Below, piece by piece: positions 24,364 to 36,908 of a stretch of 64,000 bases of DNA. The notes under the pieces are model-generated. The model was given only the letters and a program-made list of their open reading frames with translations. It had not been told where the DNA came from and ran no database searches. Positions within the stretch are counted from its first letter, which is position 1, and every line of letters starts with the position of its first letter. Source of the stretch: Casuarina equisetifolia. Its lineage: Eukaryota; Streptophyta; Magnoliopsida; Fagales; Casuarinaceae. The position numbers were made by a program, and so were the translations under genes. The DNA is taken from positions 23,773,884 to 23,837,883 of the forward strand of contig CM052356.1 of NCBI GenBank assembly GCA_028551475.1, in the 5' to 3' direction.

Positions 24364-27300
24364 ATGGTACGTGGAATTCCTATGTCTAATTCTCTCGAAT
24401 AAAATTATGTTAGGGTTTATTGTTTGAATTTGTTCGTTTTTCGTTTCTAGGATTAGTGTTACTTGATGATTTCACGCGATCCATGTGTTTTAGGGTTTTC
24501 TATCTCTCAAAGGACACATTCGTTGAATTATATGTCCTTATATTTCTGGTTTGCTCGCGAGATTTTGGTTATTAATTGCTTTAGTTAGATCTTTGAGATT
24601 CTTTAATTATCTTATTTGCAATTAGATGGTTTCGACGATTAGTAGATGAAAAGATAGGTTAACCTCTATGATCCCGATTTTTGGATCCTGAAACATTTGT
24701 GAAGTCGTTTGTAATGAGACAACTTAATGGATTCTGTATCTGTTACTTGAATTTGTTTGGTTTCAGTTGAAGATGGTTGATTTTGCCAACTTTTATTGCA
24801 TTAGAGCTATGTTTAAGGTTTCCTTATAGTTTGGTTCTCGTTGTACTTAAGTGTTTTTGGCCCTGTGAATAGTGCCTCCTGCATATCTTTGGGATCGATT
24901 GAAATAATTTCAATATCTGGGTTGTTCTGGTATTAGGGTTTGCTTTTGACGGATAGTTGGAATGATATCCCAACAATGCACTCTGATCACAAAGACGGAA
25001 GTGGAGTGGCATTTTGCAAAGCTTTTGCTGCTCCACTTTTTTGCTTATTGAGAGAACTGTGAAACTTTTGACCAGATAGCATGTGCAATACTTCAAATTT
25101 TACCTTAGAGGCATAGTAGCATAATTATTGGTCTAATTTGTTTGCTAGCCTGTCCTTGTCTCTGGTGACAATGCAAAGTCAATATCCTTTGTACTTAATG
25201 ATTAAAAAGAAGGGAGTTTAGGTATCAAATAATACCAACAATTCCATTACCCATCACAAAAGGCTTATTTATTTGCTGCATATATTTTTTTTCTCTTTTA
25301 GTTCTGAAATATTCTTTTCAAGCCGAAGATGTCTGTTCTAAATGACTTAGGATATCATCTCAACTTGTTTCATATTGTATAGCTTCTTAAGATTTATCAT
25401 TTGGAATGGCAATCCAATTAGAGATGGTGGAATATTGCTAGCAACAGCAACTTGACCCTCTTTCCTATTTCTATGAGAGGAGTCTTTTTCATCTTTTGGC
25501 TATCTGCAAGTTTCAGGCACTTAGTTGATTTTGAACAAATAACTTTAACCTCCATCTGATTTCTGTGGGAGGAGGAGGGATTCACAAATTGAACTCACCT
25601 CTTTTGGTCATTGTTGATTCCTCAATCTTTTGATGTCCATTCAAAGCTGTACTACCCTTTTATGTCTACTTGTTTGAAGGCTAAGTTGTGTGTTATGGAT
25701 CAGTTTTGCCTTTGAGCAGAAGCTCTAAGATGTGATAATTCATTTATGACATGAAACTGCAATTCTCAAGTTTATTACCAAATGATGCTTTATTATTTTG
25801 TTTCCTTTTGCTCTTATCAATTCATTGAATCTGCTTAACTCGGTTTGCTTGGATTTCTTCAGTCTTCACTCGCAGCTGCTAGAGCAGACAATTTTTACTA
25901 TCCTCCAGAATGGACCCCGAATCAAGGTTCTTTGAACAAATTCCACGGTCAACATGCTTTGAGGGAGAGGGCCAGAAAAATAGATCAAGGCATACTGATT
26001 ATAAGGTAACACCTTATATGGATTTCCTTTAGTTTCTGGTGGTTTTTCAGTGTCGAAACCTGGTAATGGAAAGAGGGAGCACCCATGTTTGGAGGGGGTT
26101 AGCTCACTTTACAACACTGGTTGGCAGCTAGAGTTTTGGTTGCCATACTCTTCCCCTTGCATGTCTTTCTAGGCTCTAGCCATTCTTCATGAAAGTGCTG
26201 ATTGGCAACAAGAGATTTGCTTTCAGTCCTGTTAAATTTGCAGGCCTTTCTAGACTTTCTTAGGAAAACAGGAGCTATTTTCTCTACATTGTTTTATTTC
26301 AAGTCTCATTCTTTTCCTTCTACATTTCCTTTTCTACCGATCTTTTTTCTTTTATTTCTAATTGCTTATGCCTTGCACTCAGGTTTGAGATGCCCTTCAA
26401 TATATGGTGTGGTGGATGCAATTCTATGATTGCAAAGGGTGTCCGGTTCAATGCAGAGAAAAAGCAAGTGGGAAATTATTATTCTACAAAGGTATTTTTC
26501 GTAACTGATAAGAGATGCTTTTGACTGTTTGATAGGATGGCAGGGACCATGAATAAATTAAAGGTATAATGACAACATGTTTTGTTAGAATATGCACAGC
26601 CTCAGTAGGCATGTACTCACTTTTTGGTATGTTTTATACGTATGTACCAGTCTATCTCACTAAGAGGGTCTACTTGTAATTGCAGACGAGTCCCACTATA
26701 TTGCGATCACTGTGCAAGCTCATTAGATTAGTTTTTAGCTTCTCTTGCTCACAGTCTTTTTGATTGACGGTTGAGGTCTGTGCTTCTTTCAGATATGGAG
26801 CTTTACAATGAAGTCAGCATGCTGTAAACATGAGATCGTTATTCAAACAGATCCAAAAAATTGTGAATACGTGATCATTAGTGGAGCTCAAAAAAAGACT
26901 GAGGATTTTGACATTGAGGATGAAGAGACCTTTGCACTCCCTGCTGATGAAGGTTGGTTTTGGTTGGCACTCCCCCCCCCTCCCGCGGTTATATATATAA
27001 CATATATGCCATTCTGAAGTGATCCATTAATCTGCTAATAAGTCATTTAATGGCAGTTCCATCTATTACTTTATTGTGAAAGACCAGATTGGTTCGTTCT
27101 GCAATAAGTACCTCCTTATTTTGCTGACTGGGGTTCAACAATGGGTTTGAGTCAATAATTGGAAAATATCCTTTTCTTGATTTCCATTCGCATAGAATTT
27201 CAAGACAGTATATCCTCATTGAACCACGGACAACCTAATTCACATTGGCATCATAGAATTACTTAGCTTAAATATTAAGTACTGTGTGAACAGGTGTGGC

Positions 27301-28291
27301 AAAACCCTTGTATAGCTTCTTCAATTTCTCAATAAAGAGAAATATGACCAACAGCGGTTCAAATGTATATACAAAGAATTTCCTTTTTTAGACCTCTTAC
27401 TAGTAGGTAGTGCTCATAAATTTCATGATAGGTACCCAAAGACTCATTGTGAACTTCAATAGGAGCTTCTCTTGAAGCAATAACACATTGATCTAGTTGC
27501 CAAGGAAGCCACAAAGGATTATCTAAATTGATTCTTTTCTAACAATAAGCTCCGATGACATTGTTGGAATTTCAAGAAAATGGTTCTTTTTCTTTTGTAT
27601 ACTTATGATTATTATCGTCAATTTCATTGATCGTCTTAAAAGAATCCGTTTGTATGCTGCTGTGATGTTTCTTTTGAAATCTTAACCTCTATTCTTCTCT
27701 CTCTCCCAGAAAGAGGTAAACTAGCGGATCCGTTTTATCGCCTTGAACACCAAGAAAAGGATTTGCAGAAGAAGAAAGAAGCAGAGCCTGTGCTAGTTCG
27801 CCTGCAGCGAGTCTCTGATTCCAGGCATGCAGATGATTATGCCCTCAACAAGGCTCTTCGGGCCCAACTTAGGGTACTATGCTGAGCTTATATTAGCGCG
27901 TCATTTTCATCTTCTTTTATCAACAGTTTCTCACTTCTGATTTTTACAGAATCAAAGGAAAAGAGTCGCTGATGAAGAGGCTGCTTCAAGGAAAAGGGGC
28001 CTTGGCATACGACTGCTTCCACCGGCTGAAGAAGATGCTGCCAGTGCAGCCCATGTGAGGTTCTCCTCCAAGTTTGACAGAAATAGGAAGTATAAGAGAG
28101 CATTGATCAATTCCACTTCCATCTTCTCTGGGTTATCTGGATCTTCGATGTCCACTAAGAGGCAATTGGAGCTAGAATCCAAGAGAAGGAGAATTAATGC
28201 AACAAATGCATCCAACGTACTGGCAGGCGTATTTAAGCCATCATCATGGTCTCAAAGTGCTGCCACTTCAAGAAGGGAGAGAAGAAGTTAA
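24364..28291 (+). CDS. CWC16/Yju2-family spliceosome-associated protein, CCDC130-like (6 exons)
   Basis: CWC16 (DUF572) proteins related to yeast Yju2 and human CCDC130 associate with the catalytic spliceosome; this one would act in the nucleus. Exons: 24364-24366, 25863-26005, 26383-26491, 26793-26952, 27710-27873, 27950-28291, all in phase, giving 306 residues. The first coding exon contributes only the ATG, directly followed by GTACGT. The next exon resumes [17 protein letters not shown], which matches the family's usual N-terminus. Residues 43-61 hold the core [17 protein letters not shown]. Cys-58 and Cys-61, with the Cys-95/Cys-96/His-98 group ([15 protein letters not shown]), are candidate zinc ligands. 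[15 protein letters not shown] is also conserved. The C-terminal 100 residues are basic, with KRKRR-type stretches suiting a nuclear protein. The closest Arabidopsis gene, from memory, is At1g25682. Telo-box-like TTAGGGTTT motifs occur in intron 1 (about 24410 and 24932). Confidence 0.93.
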
Positions 28292-31200
28292 GTAATAGCA
28301 AGTTATGGTCTGAAACCTATTTCCACTGTAGTGGCTTTGTAGCATCTGGGTTGATTTTGCTTTCTGTATCGCTTGTTCATACTAGCAATGGAGTTTGTAT
28401 ATATAGATAACGTATATCCACTGCTTGGTTGATCTTTTGCACTACAACGCCTGCTTTAGGAGAGCAACCTTATAGATCAGCAAAATCGTGTGCTTTCTGT
28501 CGCATGTCTGTGTTCGCTTGTCGTTTCTTGGGGAATGAAGTGTTTGGGCCTTCGATGTGTTCAGCCTACAAAATAAGGTGGAAACAGAAAAAGATAGTTG
28601 TCTTAAATAATTATATAAAAGGACTTCCATTTTGTCAATAAATAAATATTTTTGTCAAATGACTATTTGTCTTAAATTTTAAATAAATAAGAAATAAATC
28701 TAATTACAGGCAGTGGTAATGGCAGGCCTTTGATAATGGGATCTTGTGCGTGAGACCAAACAATCAATCACTTGGCAGATAGAATAACTTTGCTTCTTAA
28801 GAAATGATTTGTCATCGTCTTGAAGGAGATTTCCTGCTGCAGAAAGCAAGGAAGTTTGTGTCCTCGTGAAGGCGTAATAAAGGGCTATAATTACTTCTTC
28901 AACTTCTTAAACCGTTCTCCTAAGAATGCGTGACATCCTTCATTCTGTCAAATCCTGGAAGTTAATTCCTTCTTTGCTGTCATACGCAATTGTTTGGGAA
29001 AACAAAGACTGAAACATTAAACTGAGCAGAACCGGAAAACAACAAGAGAATCATGATGGGGTTGGGTTTGGCTGTTTCGCCAGTAAACTTCAAACAAAAA
29101 GACATCGATCTGATTATCATGTCGGGTTAAATACACGCTTGGATCTTCCTGTACGGGGTTTGGATTTCTCTTCTTCTGCAGCGGCAGTGACTGCTGCGCC
29201 GTACATCTATACAGCCTATCGCAGCCTAACACTGCAAAAGAAATTCCGTAACTCCGGCAAACCAAGCTGAGAAAGAAACCAAATAACTAACTTATTTATT
29301 TCTCCGCCGAATCATTTTTAAGAAAAAAGACCTAAGAACTAAATGACAGAAGAGCCAGGTCTGTCAGCTCTGACTGCGAACTGTCAGTGCAAAAGCAATA
29401 GTTAGGGGTGGCCTTGGTGCTTAGCTTCTGAACGTCAGTCTCTCTCTTCATAAATTTTTCTACAGCTCCTTTTGGGGTTCGTGGCTCCATGAACTTACTT
29501 TCTCGTGAATGGTCTTCGTCAACAGAACTCCTCCGTAGGGCTTATGGTTTCGCTTGTGCACTGCAACTTCTGGCCTGCGAGACAAAGGAATCCTTAGGGT
29601 GCGACGTCCTTAGGACTGCATGTTTTTGAAACAGTTTGGTGAAACGATCCTTGGACCAAAACATTACCATAATGGCCACCGGTTCGTTCCCATATGAGGG
29701 CACCATGTTAGGGTTGTAGTGCTTGCAGAAAGGTGTTTAGCAGATTGGCCGCGATTTCCATATATCTCCTTCTCCTCTATCAGCGTAACAGATTGATTCT
29801 TACAACTCCATTTCTCTGTTTCTTTTATATTTTGTTCTGTAATATCATTAACTACCCAGGATTTTCTTACCCTGCAGGTTGCTTAGCCGTGTCTTGTACA
29901 AGAAAAATATGCTTGCATTACGTTCAAGAAAGCTTTCTGTCAGCTTTACATTTCCGTGAGGCTGAAAATACATGAAATCTCAGTTTTTCTTTACTTAAGT
30001 ACCTTACTTTAACAAGATAGTCCTTCATGAATATATATTTCCACCTTTTTCTTTTGTACCACAATTGTTGATTCAATATCTGACTTCGAAAGTCACTTTT
30101 CAGGATGAAAGTTTGAAACGGTAAGTATTACTGGACCTTTTTTCTAGAAACTGCGTCGAGCAAATTCGACCCAGGACGCAGCCTATTTGTTTTCTTGTGC
30201 CGGTCATCTGCCAAAAGGGAAGAATAAATGGGTTCTGGGGCTTCTGCATTGTTAACAGTACGGTGAGTATTCAAACTGGCAACCGAAGACGGGCTTGCTT
30301 TATATGGATAGCGAAGATTCAGGTTCGTCTTCTACCGCTGCCCATACTCTTCCCTTACTTTTGACGTCAAATCTGATGAAACTACAGTCTGCTCTGATTA
30401 CCGCCTTTTGTCCGTTTTACTTTTTTCACTTGTCGTAATTTATGGAAGCAGAGAAAATTATCAGTTCTTGGATTACCTGCGTCTTAAATTGGCTCTGTAT
30501 ATGCACTGTAATCTAGATTGGCTTTGGTTGAGTGTCTGCCGAAACTTGTTCTGCATTTCAACTAATGTATTTTTCTAATCGATGGTAATCCCTGGTGTTG
30601 AAGTTGGATGCCCATACTCTTCACTGTTTTCCTTAAAACTCCCCAACGCTTCATAAGAGTTCAATGAAAGTTTTAATTGAGTTCCCAATTCCGTGCATCA
30701 TAAACTTGATTCAACTCAGAATTTAATTTAAGGGTCTAAACTGAAACGGTTTAACATCTAAAAGCCTTCATAATGGCAATGAAGACTAAATTTTTGTTTT
30801 CGTAGTTCTATCATTACTATGAATGTTATTCTTGTTGTTGTTAATGTTGTTATGACAATTTCTATTATAACAATTTAAAGAGGTTTCTTTCTCCTCTATG
30901 GAATTCGTCGTGTAGTCTATTTTGATTTATATAGAAGATAAATATAGTCACGGATATGCCACCTAAAAATAATTGTTGGAGTTGGCATAAGCAAATGAGA
31001 AAATATTTTGGACACGTTAGAATAGCACTTTCTAATTTATCATAATTAGTAGAATTACCTTTACTGAGAATATTATCCTGATCTATGAGAATAGGTTGAG
31101 TTGGCACCTTTAGAATGTTTAATAATTAGGATTTTTTTTAAAAAATGCCCCTGGAAAACTGTTATCAAAGGACTCTCCTAAAAATAAATATTATATGTGT

Positions 31201-34200
31201 GTGCGCATGTGCTTCATGGGTGTGATCAATATTAGGCCATGAATGTCCGAAAGTCAAAAATCATTTGCTTGGTGACCAATACTAGCTCATAAGGAGTGAT
31301 CTAGTGGGATGTTCGAGTTAGGCGGAAAATTGAACCTGTCGCTTTTATCCAACAAGCTTTACACAAGGCCAATCCCTAATCGTGTAAAACTTTTGAGCGA
31401 CTTGGTTCAATCTTATAGGTATTTCTAGACAAAATAGACCAAAATTTGTTAGGTTCTTCATGAAATGGTGTATCTGAAGACCCATATTTTAATAAACATA
31501 TCATGTTGTGAGTAAGTTAACTGTAATATCGTATATGGTCAAACTCCATTTGAAGAAATATATGGTTGAAAGGATTGTGAAATCCTTGGATCAAATTAAT
31601 CCTCTCTAGGGTCTTCTGTGGCCCATTGGGCGCAGTGTGACGTAATATGGCCAGAACATGCCATAGTTTAATCACAAAATAAAAATAAAAAATAAAAATA
31701 AAAAAAAGCTGAAGAAAAAAGCTGAGAAAACAGTGATCGTAAAGCTATCCTGCCACCGGCGTGTGACAGAATCTGAAAGAGTATCCGCTTTTCGCCACAG
31801 CAGATGTCTGCGCTGATGACCACCTGCTTTGCTTTTCCTATTTGAGTTCTTGCCAGTGTATAGCAGGTTTAGCTCAACAAGGGAAGGGCATGGCACCGCA
31901 ACCGGATGGATGGGGCAGAGTTAGGCACTTACCTATAGACCATATTTGGGATTAAACCCATTTCGAGAACAAACAAAGGTCTTGCGAAGTTCATGGATTT
32001 AGCCTCGTTTAGGTGAGCTCTGCCCGTTTCTGCACCTCTTGGTTGGTTAATGATCTCGACTAAGAAAGGTTAATTAGGCATCCCATTGGCCTGCCGTTTC
32101 CTCTTACTTCTGTTATTTCCCAGGACAAGACCATTATTTTATTCTAGTTTATTATCTGTGCTGAAAAAATTAAGCGTTCTGATTGTTAGTTGAAAATTAT
32201 TGCATCTTTTTTATTTGATGACTGACCATCGAGTGTATAATCACTCAAAACTGAGAGTAATTTTTTTTTCTGATAGTTTCATTTTTTTTTTTTTAGTAAG
32301 CCATTTCTGTCACCATCCATACTTTCATCCTTTTTCCATCCATGCCTGGACATGAGAAAGTCATCAGATATGTTTGCGTCCTCCTTCCGGTGAGGAAGCA
32401 CTCAACTGACTGGGATCGAATCTATCCTTGTTGCAGACTGTCTAGTCAACTTTGTTCGGCATTCTGGGGCGGCTGTGCTCGTGATTTGAACGTTTAGTGG
32501 CGCTTGACAATGCCAATCAATCAACCAAAAACATTTTCAGTATCCTTTTAACCAAGTACAGATTTATTTATTTCTGGATGAAATAGATATTACATAGAAG
32601 CTTTGGGTATTTTTCCCTTTTGCTTATACAAGCATAATAAGTGCATTCATTTTCCATATAACATTTTAATCTGTACAATCTGTGGGCACATTTTTCCCAG
32701 GCCATCTGCTGCAGTCAAGATTGCATCGTGCTCAAGTTGTCGTGAAGGTTAGCAAGGTTTGCAAGCCATACTATGCTAACAGTATTTGTGCATTTCTACT
32801 TCATCCCGAAGGAAATCTGGAGTTGTTTGCTACTGAAAATGTTTTACTCACAAACACGGTATGACTTTTTTCTTTGATTGATGACACTATTAATATAGAA
32901 CACTAGAGAGAGAGGACACCAGCACGCTCGGTATAATCTATTATTAAGCTAAAATGTTCTAGGTCTTTCTGTGTCCAGGATAGTTCTAACACACGAAAAT
33001 ATAAAATAACATATATTTCTATTTTAAATAAAGATTGCTTTTGCAAGTTTTTCATGGTTAAGTCTGTCATCTCAAGATGTTGAGTTCATGGATGGAAGGT
33101 AAATTCTTTGGAATATCTGAAGATAAACTATTAGGTAGGTAGTCCAGCTATCTGGTTTGGTTGGGTTTGGTCTTGATGTGTGGCTGTTGTTGGAGCTGGA
33201 AGACGGGCTGGTCTCCTATGTTGTGTGGCTTTGTTTTGCTTGCCACTGGCTGCTTTTGTATTTTGGCCTGTCCTTTTCGGAACGTCTATGGCTACGCCTC
33301 TTTTCCTAGGGCTGGACAAGCATACAATTCTTTAGTTTAGTTTTTTCCTTGATGTACGCGGTGAGAGCAAATTTCTTGTCCTGCCCACTTCCCTTATCTA
33401 AATTTTCTTATACCACTACCTCCCTTTGCCTTTCTCCTCATGCTTGTTGGACTAGATCCCACCAAATTGAGACATGACCCTTGCTCAAGATCCTCACCTT
33501 CGTACATTTTAGATGGTTCTTTGTGGGATCATCACCAACTTGTTTCAGTGACTTATATAATCAGACTGAAAAAGAATTCGAAGAGTTGTCAGGATCATTC
33601 ACACAAACTTCCTCATGTAAAATGAAGCAGAAGCCCCCTAGTGGATAGAGGGCACTGCCCTTGCATGTGAGACACAAAACCCATATAATACGAGTATTAA
33701 CAGTCCCCAGAAACACAGTAGTCTCTTGGTATAGTAAACCATGCAAGAATATTTTCTGAATACACCAAGTTCCATACGTGTCAAACCAAATACAAAGTTG
33801 ATATCTCTCTGTGCAAATTGTCAATTAGTTCACAGGTGATCTCATTTGCCCAAAAGAAGAGAAGAGCCGGAATCAGTCTCTGGTTGACAGACAGTTCTGA
33901 AGATCATTGCTCAAAAATGTTGAATAACTTTTCATGCTTAGTGATGTACCTCACAGCTCAGCTGCTTACATTTTTAATATCCACGAAATAAATGAGCTTG
34001 CCAACCTTGAGTAGGAACCGCCATAGATTTGTTCTTCCATCTACTTATTAAAGCAACATTATTAAAGATTCTACCTTCAGTTTTAGCTCCATATCTTCAT
34101 GTTCAAATGCTTATTTATCTCACTTTACAATATGAGACACTCATTCTCATTTTCATTTCACTACAAAACCACATGGCATGCTTCCGATGAATTACCATCG

Positions 34201-35447
34201 TCAGCTTTCTGAAGTGCATAAGGTTCTTGGTAAGTAATAGTTCAATGTTAAGAGGCAGAAGTACCCAATGAAACTTTGTATCCAGAGTTTTAACCAAATG
34301 ACTGATTTTTAAGCCTTTTGGACTTCGGCCTCCCCTACAGAAGTTCAACCATGATACTGTATGCCACTGTTAAGAGGCTTTGTGCTGTTTAGAAAGCCCT
34401 AAACAACCTATGAAACCAGCAAGTGATATGCCATTTGAAATTAATTCCCTGCATCTCTACTCGTGTAATGCACTTAATTCATTCATTCATGATTGCAGCA
34501 ATTGATTTACTGAAGATTCTTGTTCAAAGAAAAAATCTAGAAGTATTTCTACCTGGAACTTTCCGAAATTGCTGCATCTGGCGTTGGGGTCTTCATGCAA
34601 CCTGTCGAGTGGAAGTCATTGTAACAAGAGTCCATCTGAGATGGTACTCTCTTAGCTGTAAAGCAGGGATAGGATCTCCAAGATCCCCCATCCACTCCAT
34701 AAGATTTACAGAACTGGATATTTAAGAAAAGAAAAGAAATGACTGCACTCTTGCATCTCGAAACTGCTTAGCCATGGAAAGAATCTCTCGGGCAAAGCAA
34801 TATTCAGAAGCTGCAGATAGAGCTTCATCACCAACACCCTATACTACGGTGGATTATCTCTCTCTTCCCTTGTTCCTTCAACTCGAGTTTTACTGATGAG
34901 ACATTCATTCTGAAGCAATGAATTTGAATGTACATCTGACGCCCTCTCTTGTTCTACTCGATCATTTTCCATCCCTGTGGATGGAATCTAAATTGCCTGA
35001 ATATCGACTAAGAGTGAATCCAACCAGCAGTTGCTAGACAATGTGGCATTGGATAAAACACAAAGCTATGGAAACGCAGCGCATGTTCCTGTTCCCCAGT
35101 ATAACGAGAAAATCAACTACCTAGAACTGCCTGTCCTGAATTAATTCATGTTTTTTTTTTTGGTTTTTGATATCTAATAAATTTTGCTTCTCTAATTTTA
35201 ATGGATGGGCGTCCTGGTACATGCTTTTGTCATAAGATTGAAACCACAAGTATAACAATGACCGTGCATTTAAATATTGTTGACACAATTCAACAACGGG
35301 GCTCGACTAAAACAAAGCTCGAAAGTATTATAAATTTTAAGGCAAATGGTACAACTAGTTTCCCACTGAGGTTTAGTTCCAGCAAAGAAACTCACCAGAA
35401 ATAGCAATTGAATAACGCTAAACACACCTTATCAGCCCCGCAGGCTT
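28292..35447. other. 7.2 kb intergenic region without a supported gene
   Basis: The start is the CWC16 3' UTR. No exon chain was found on either strand. A short frame at 32682-32864, another at 33131-33319 (minus) and the stretch around 30225-30340 were inspected; none shows a recognisable family. An A/T tract of AAAAT units lies at 31675-31707. The last 200-300 bases are probably the 3' UTR of the minus-strand TCP gene. Confidence 0.5.
31675..31707. repeat. (AAAAT)n-like tract
   Basis: A-rich run of imperfect AAAAT units in intergenic DNA. Confidence 0.75.
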
Positions 35448-36908
35448 TCAAGAGAATTGTTCTTCTAGAAAATGAGAATATAACTGATTGTCTGAGGAGG
35501 CATAAGTGTTTGAATTAGGGTTTTGCTGCTGAGAATTTGAGGTAATGGAAATGGATCTAGGGTTTTCCTCCTGGGCAGTTGGGGTGGTCATGTAAACTGA
35601 ATGAAGGATCCGTTCTTGGCAATTGTAGGTGGACGCAAAAGTCATAGTAGAAGGTTTCAGTTCTTGGGGTCTTGAGGTGACCGTGGGAATTGCAGCAGGG
35701 AACTTTACTTGCACATTACCAGCCGGTGGTTTCATGTTTGTCGTTCTGCGGCAAAGAGACTGCAAATCGTCACTGTTGACCCAATTTCCAGGAAATCCAG
35801 AAAGGTCGTCCTCGCAATTCCCTCTATTTGAGGATGAAGCGTTGTGTGAGTAATTAAAAGTCAGAGATGATTTCGATGGTGCACCCACAAAACCCAAAAG
35901 CTTTGAATTGATGCTTACAGAATCGATTTGATGTTCCAGCAGGTGATTAGTAGTTTGATCAACTTCAGCCGCCATTTTCAGAGAACATTTCGCCCCATGG
36001 AAGTGGAAACACGACTCCCTATCTGTTTCAAGGGCCCTTGATGACCATAACTGTCCCAAATTATTAGGGTTTGGACCTTCAGAGATTTGCGATATCTCAA
36101 GGCCTTTGATCATCAACTTTTCCCTCGTTCTCTCCCTGGCTCTTGCTCTTGCCTTGTCTCTCGAATCCCTTGCAACTCTGTGGAATTTTCTGTTTGTTCT
36201 CTCTACGGTTATGCAATTGAAAATTTCACCATCTGCAACAAAACCAGTTTGCTCTCCGTCCACATTTTGTGAAACCACTTCGCTATCCGATGTGACCGAC
36301 ACACTTTTAGCACCATCTTCACTGGAACTTCGCTTCATTTGTGAGATATTTTGTGTGAGCTCCTTGATCGCAGTCATCGACTTGGAAAACAGCCATTCAA
36401 TAGTTTTGCTTGCTTTGTCAAAGCCTAACATGTCTTGAAGATCAAAGAACTTACGCGCAGTCTGAAGGGACAACCTCATTCTGCGGTCCCGCGGGCCTTG
36501 AGCTGTGCATATCTTGCTGTGCCTGTCCTTCTTCCCAGTTCTCTTGCTGGGATCTCTCTGTTTTGTGCCACTGCTACTTTTCTTCTTCGTTAAACTTCTT
36601 TCCGAAGGAATCTGCTCGGCCACCGTGTTGCCACTGGCCTCTTTTTCCGTATCTGTCGCCTTGTTGGAGGCCGCGACACTGTTTTCTGTCTGAGCTTGAG
36701 AAGTGCCACAAGAAAGAAGCTGCTGTTGTGAAAGAAGGTGACTTAACAACAGTTCATCACCTTCAAGAAAAGGTGCCAACAAGTTTGAATAGCACGAGAG
36801 ATGCTCCTCCTGTCCCAAGCTACCCTTTCCATCGTTCTCAAAGGTATTCTCAAGCGTGGTTGAGTTGGTGTAGGTAAAAGGGTTGGAACTGCTGCTGCCG
36901 GGAAACAT
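35448..36908 (-). CDS. TCP12: CYC/TB1-clade TCP transcription factor, TCP12-like
   Basis: Intronless, 486 residues, from ATG at 36908 to TGA at 35448. The TCP domain is at residues about 125-183. The basic region is [20 protein letters not shown], followed by the helix-loop-helix [19 protein letters not shown] and [14 protein letters not shown]. The arginine-rich R domain at about 248-265 ([17 protein letters not shown]) places it in the CYC/TB1 branch of class II. Members repress axillary bud outgrowth (TB1, BRC1/TCP18, TCP12) or shape flower symmetry (CYC). The N-terminal third is Ser/Gln-rich with an acidic patch ([20 protein letters not shown]), and the C-terminal third is Ser/Asn/Pro-rich. 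The symbol is supported by neighbourhood, since Arabidopsis TCP12 lies next to bHLH30 and CLE12. It could instead belong to the BRC1-like subgroup, and only a tree would settle this. A GA microsatellite lies 0.5 kb upstream. Confidence 0.9.
   Translation of the reverse strand: MFPGSSSSNPFTYTNSTTLENTFENDGKGSLGQEEHLSCYSNLLAPFLEGDELLLSHLLSQQQLLSCGTSQAQTENSVAASNKATDTEKEASGNTVAEQIPSERSLTKKKSSSGTKQRDPSKRTGKKDRHSKICTAQGPRDRRMRLSLQTARKFFDLQDMLGFDKASKTIEWLFSKSMTAIKELTQNISQMKRSSSEDGAKSVSVTSDSEVVSQNVDGEQTGFVADGEIFNCITVERTNRKFHRVARDSRDKARARARERTREKLMIKGLEISQISEGPNPNNLGQLWSSRALETDRESCFHFHGAKCSLKMAAEVDQTTNHLLEHQIDSVSINSKLLGFVGAPSKSSLTFNYSHNASSSNRGNCEDDLSGFPGNWVNSDDLQSLCRRTTNMKPPAGNVQVKFPAAIPTVTSRPQELKPSTMTFASTYNCQERILHSVYMTTPTAQEENPRSISITSNSQQQNPNSNTYASSDNQLYSHFLEEQFS

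Noticed and set aside
29346-29365. TGACAGAAGAG, the first part of a miR156-like sequence
   Set aside because: Only the first 11 bases agree; the rest differs and there is no hairpin.
29920-29945. GTTCAAGAAAGCT, resembling the star strand of miR396
   Set aside because: The match stops after 13 bases and no partner arm with the miR396 sequence was found within a hairpin distance upstream.
32682-32864. 60-residue plus-strand frame after a possible acceptor
   Set aside because: It looked exon-like, but I recognise no family and found no companion exons.
33120-33330. Possible LINE 3' end (G/T-rich sequence)
   Set aside because: No reverse-transcriptase or endonuclease coding sequence and no poly(A) tail next to it.
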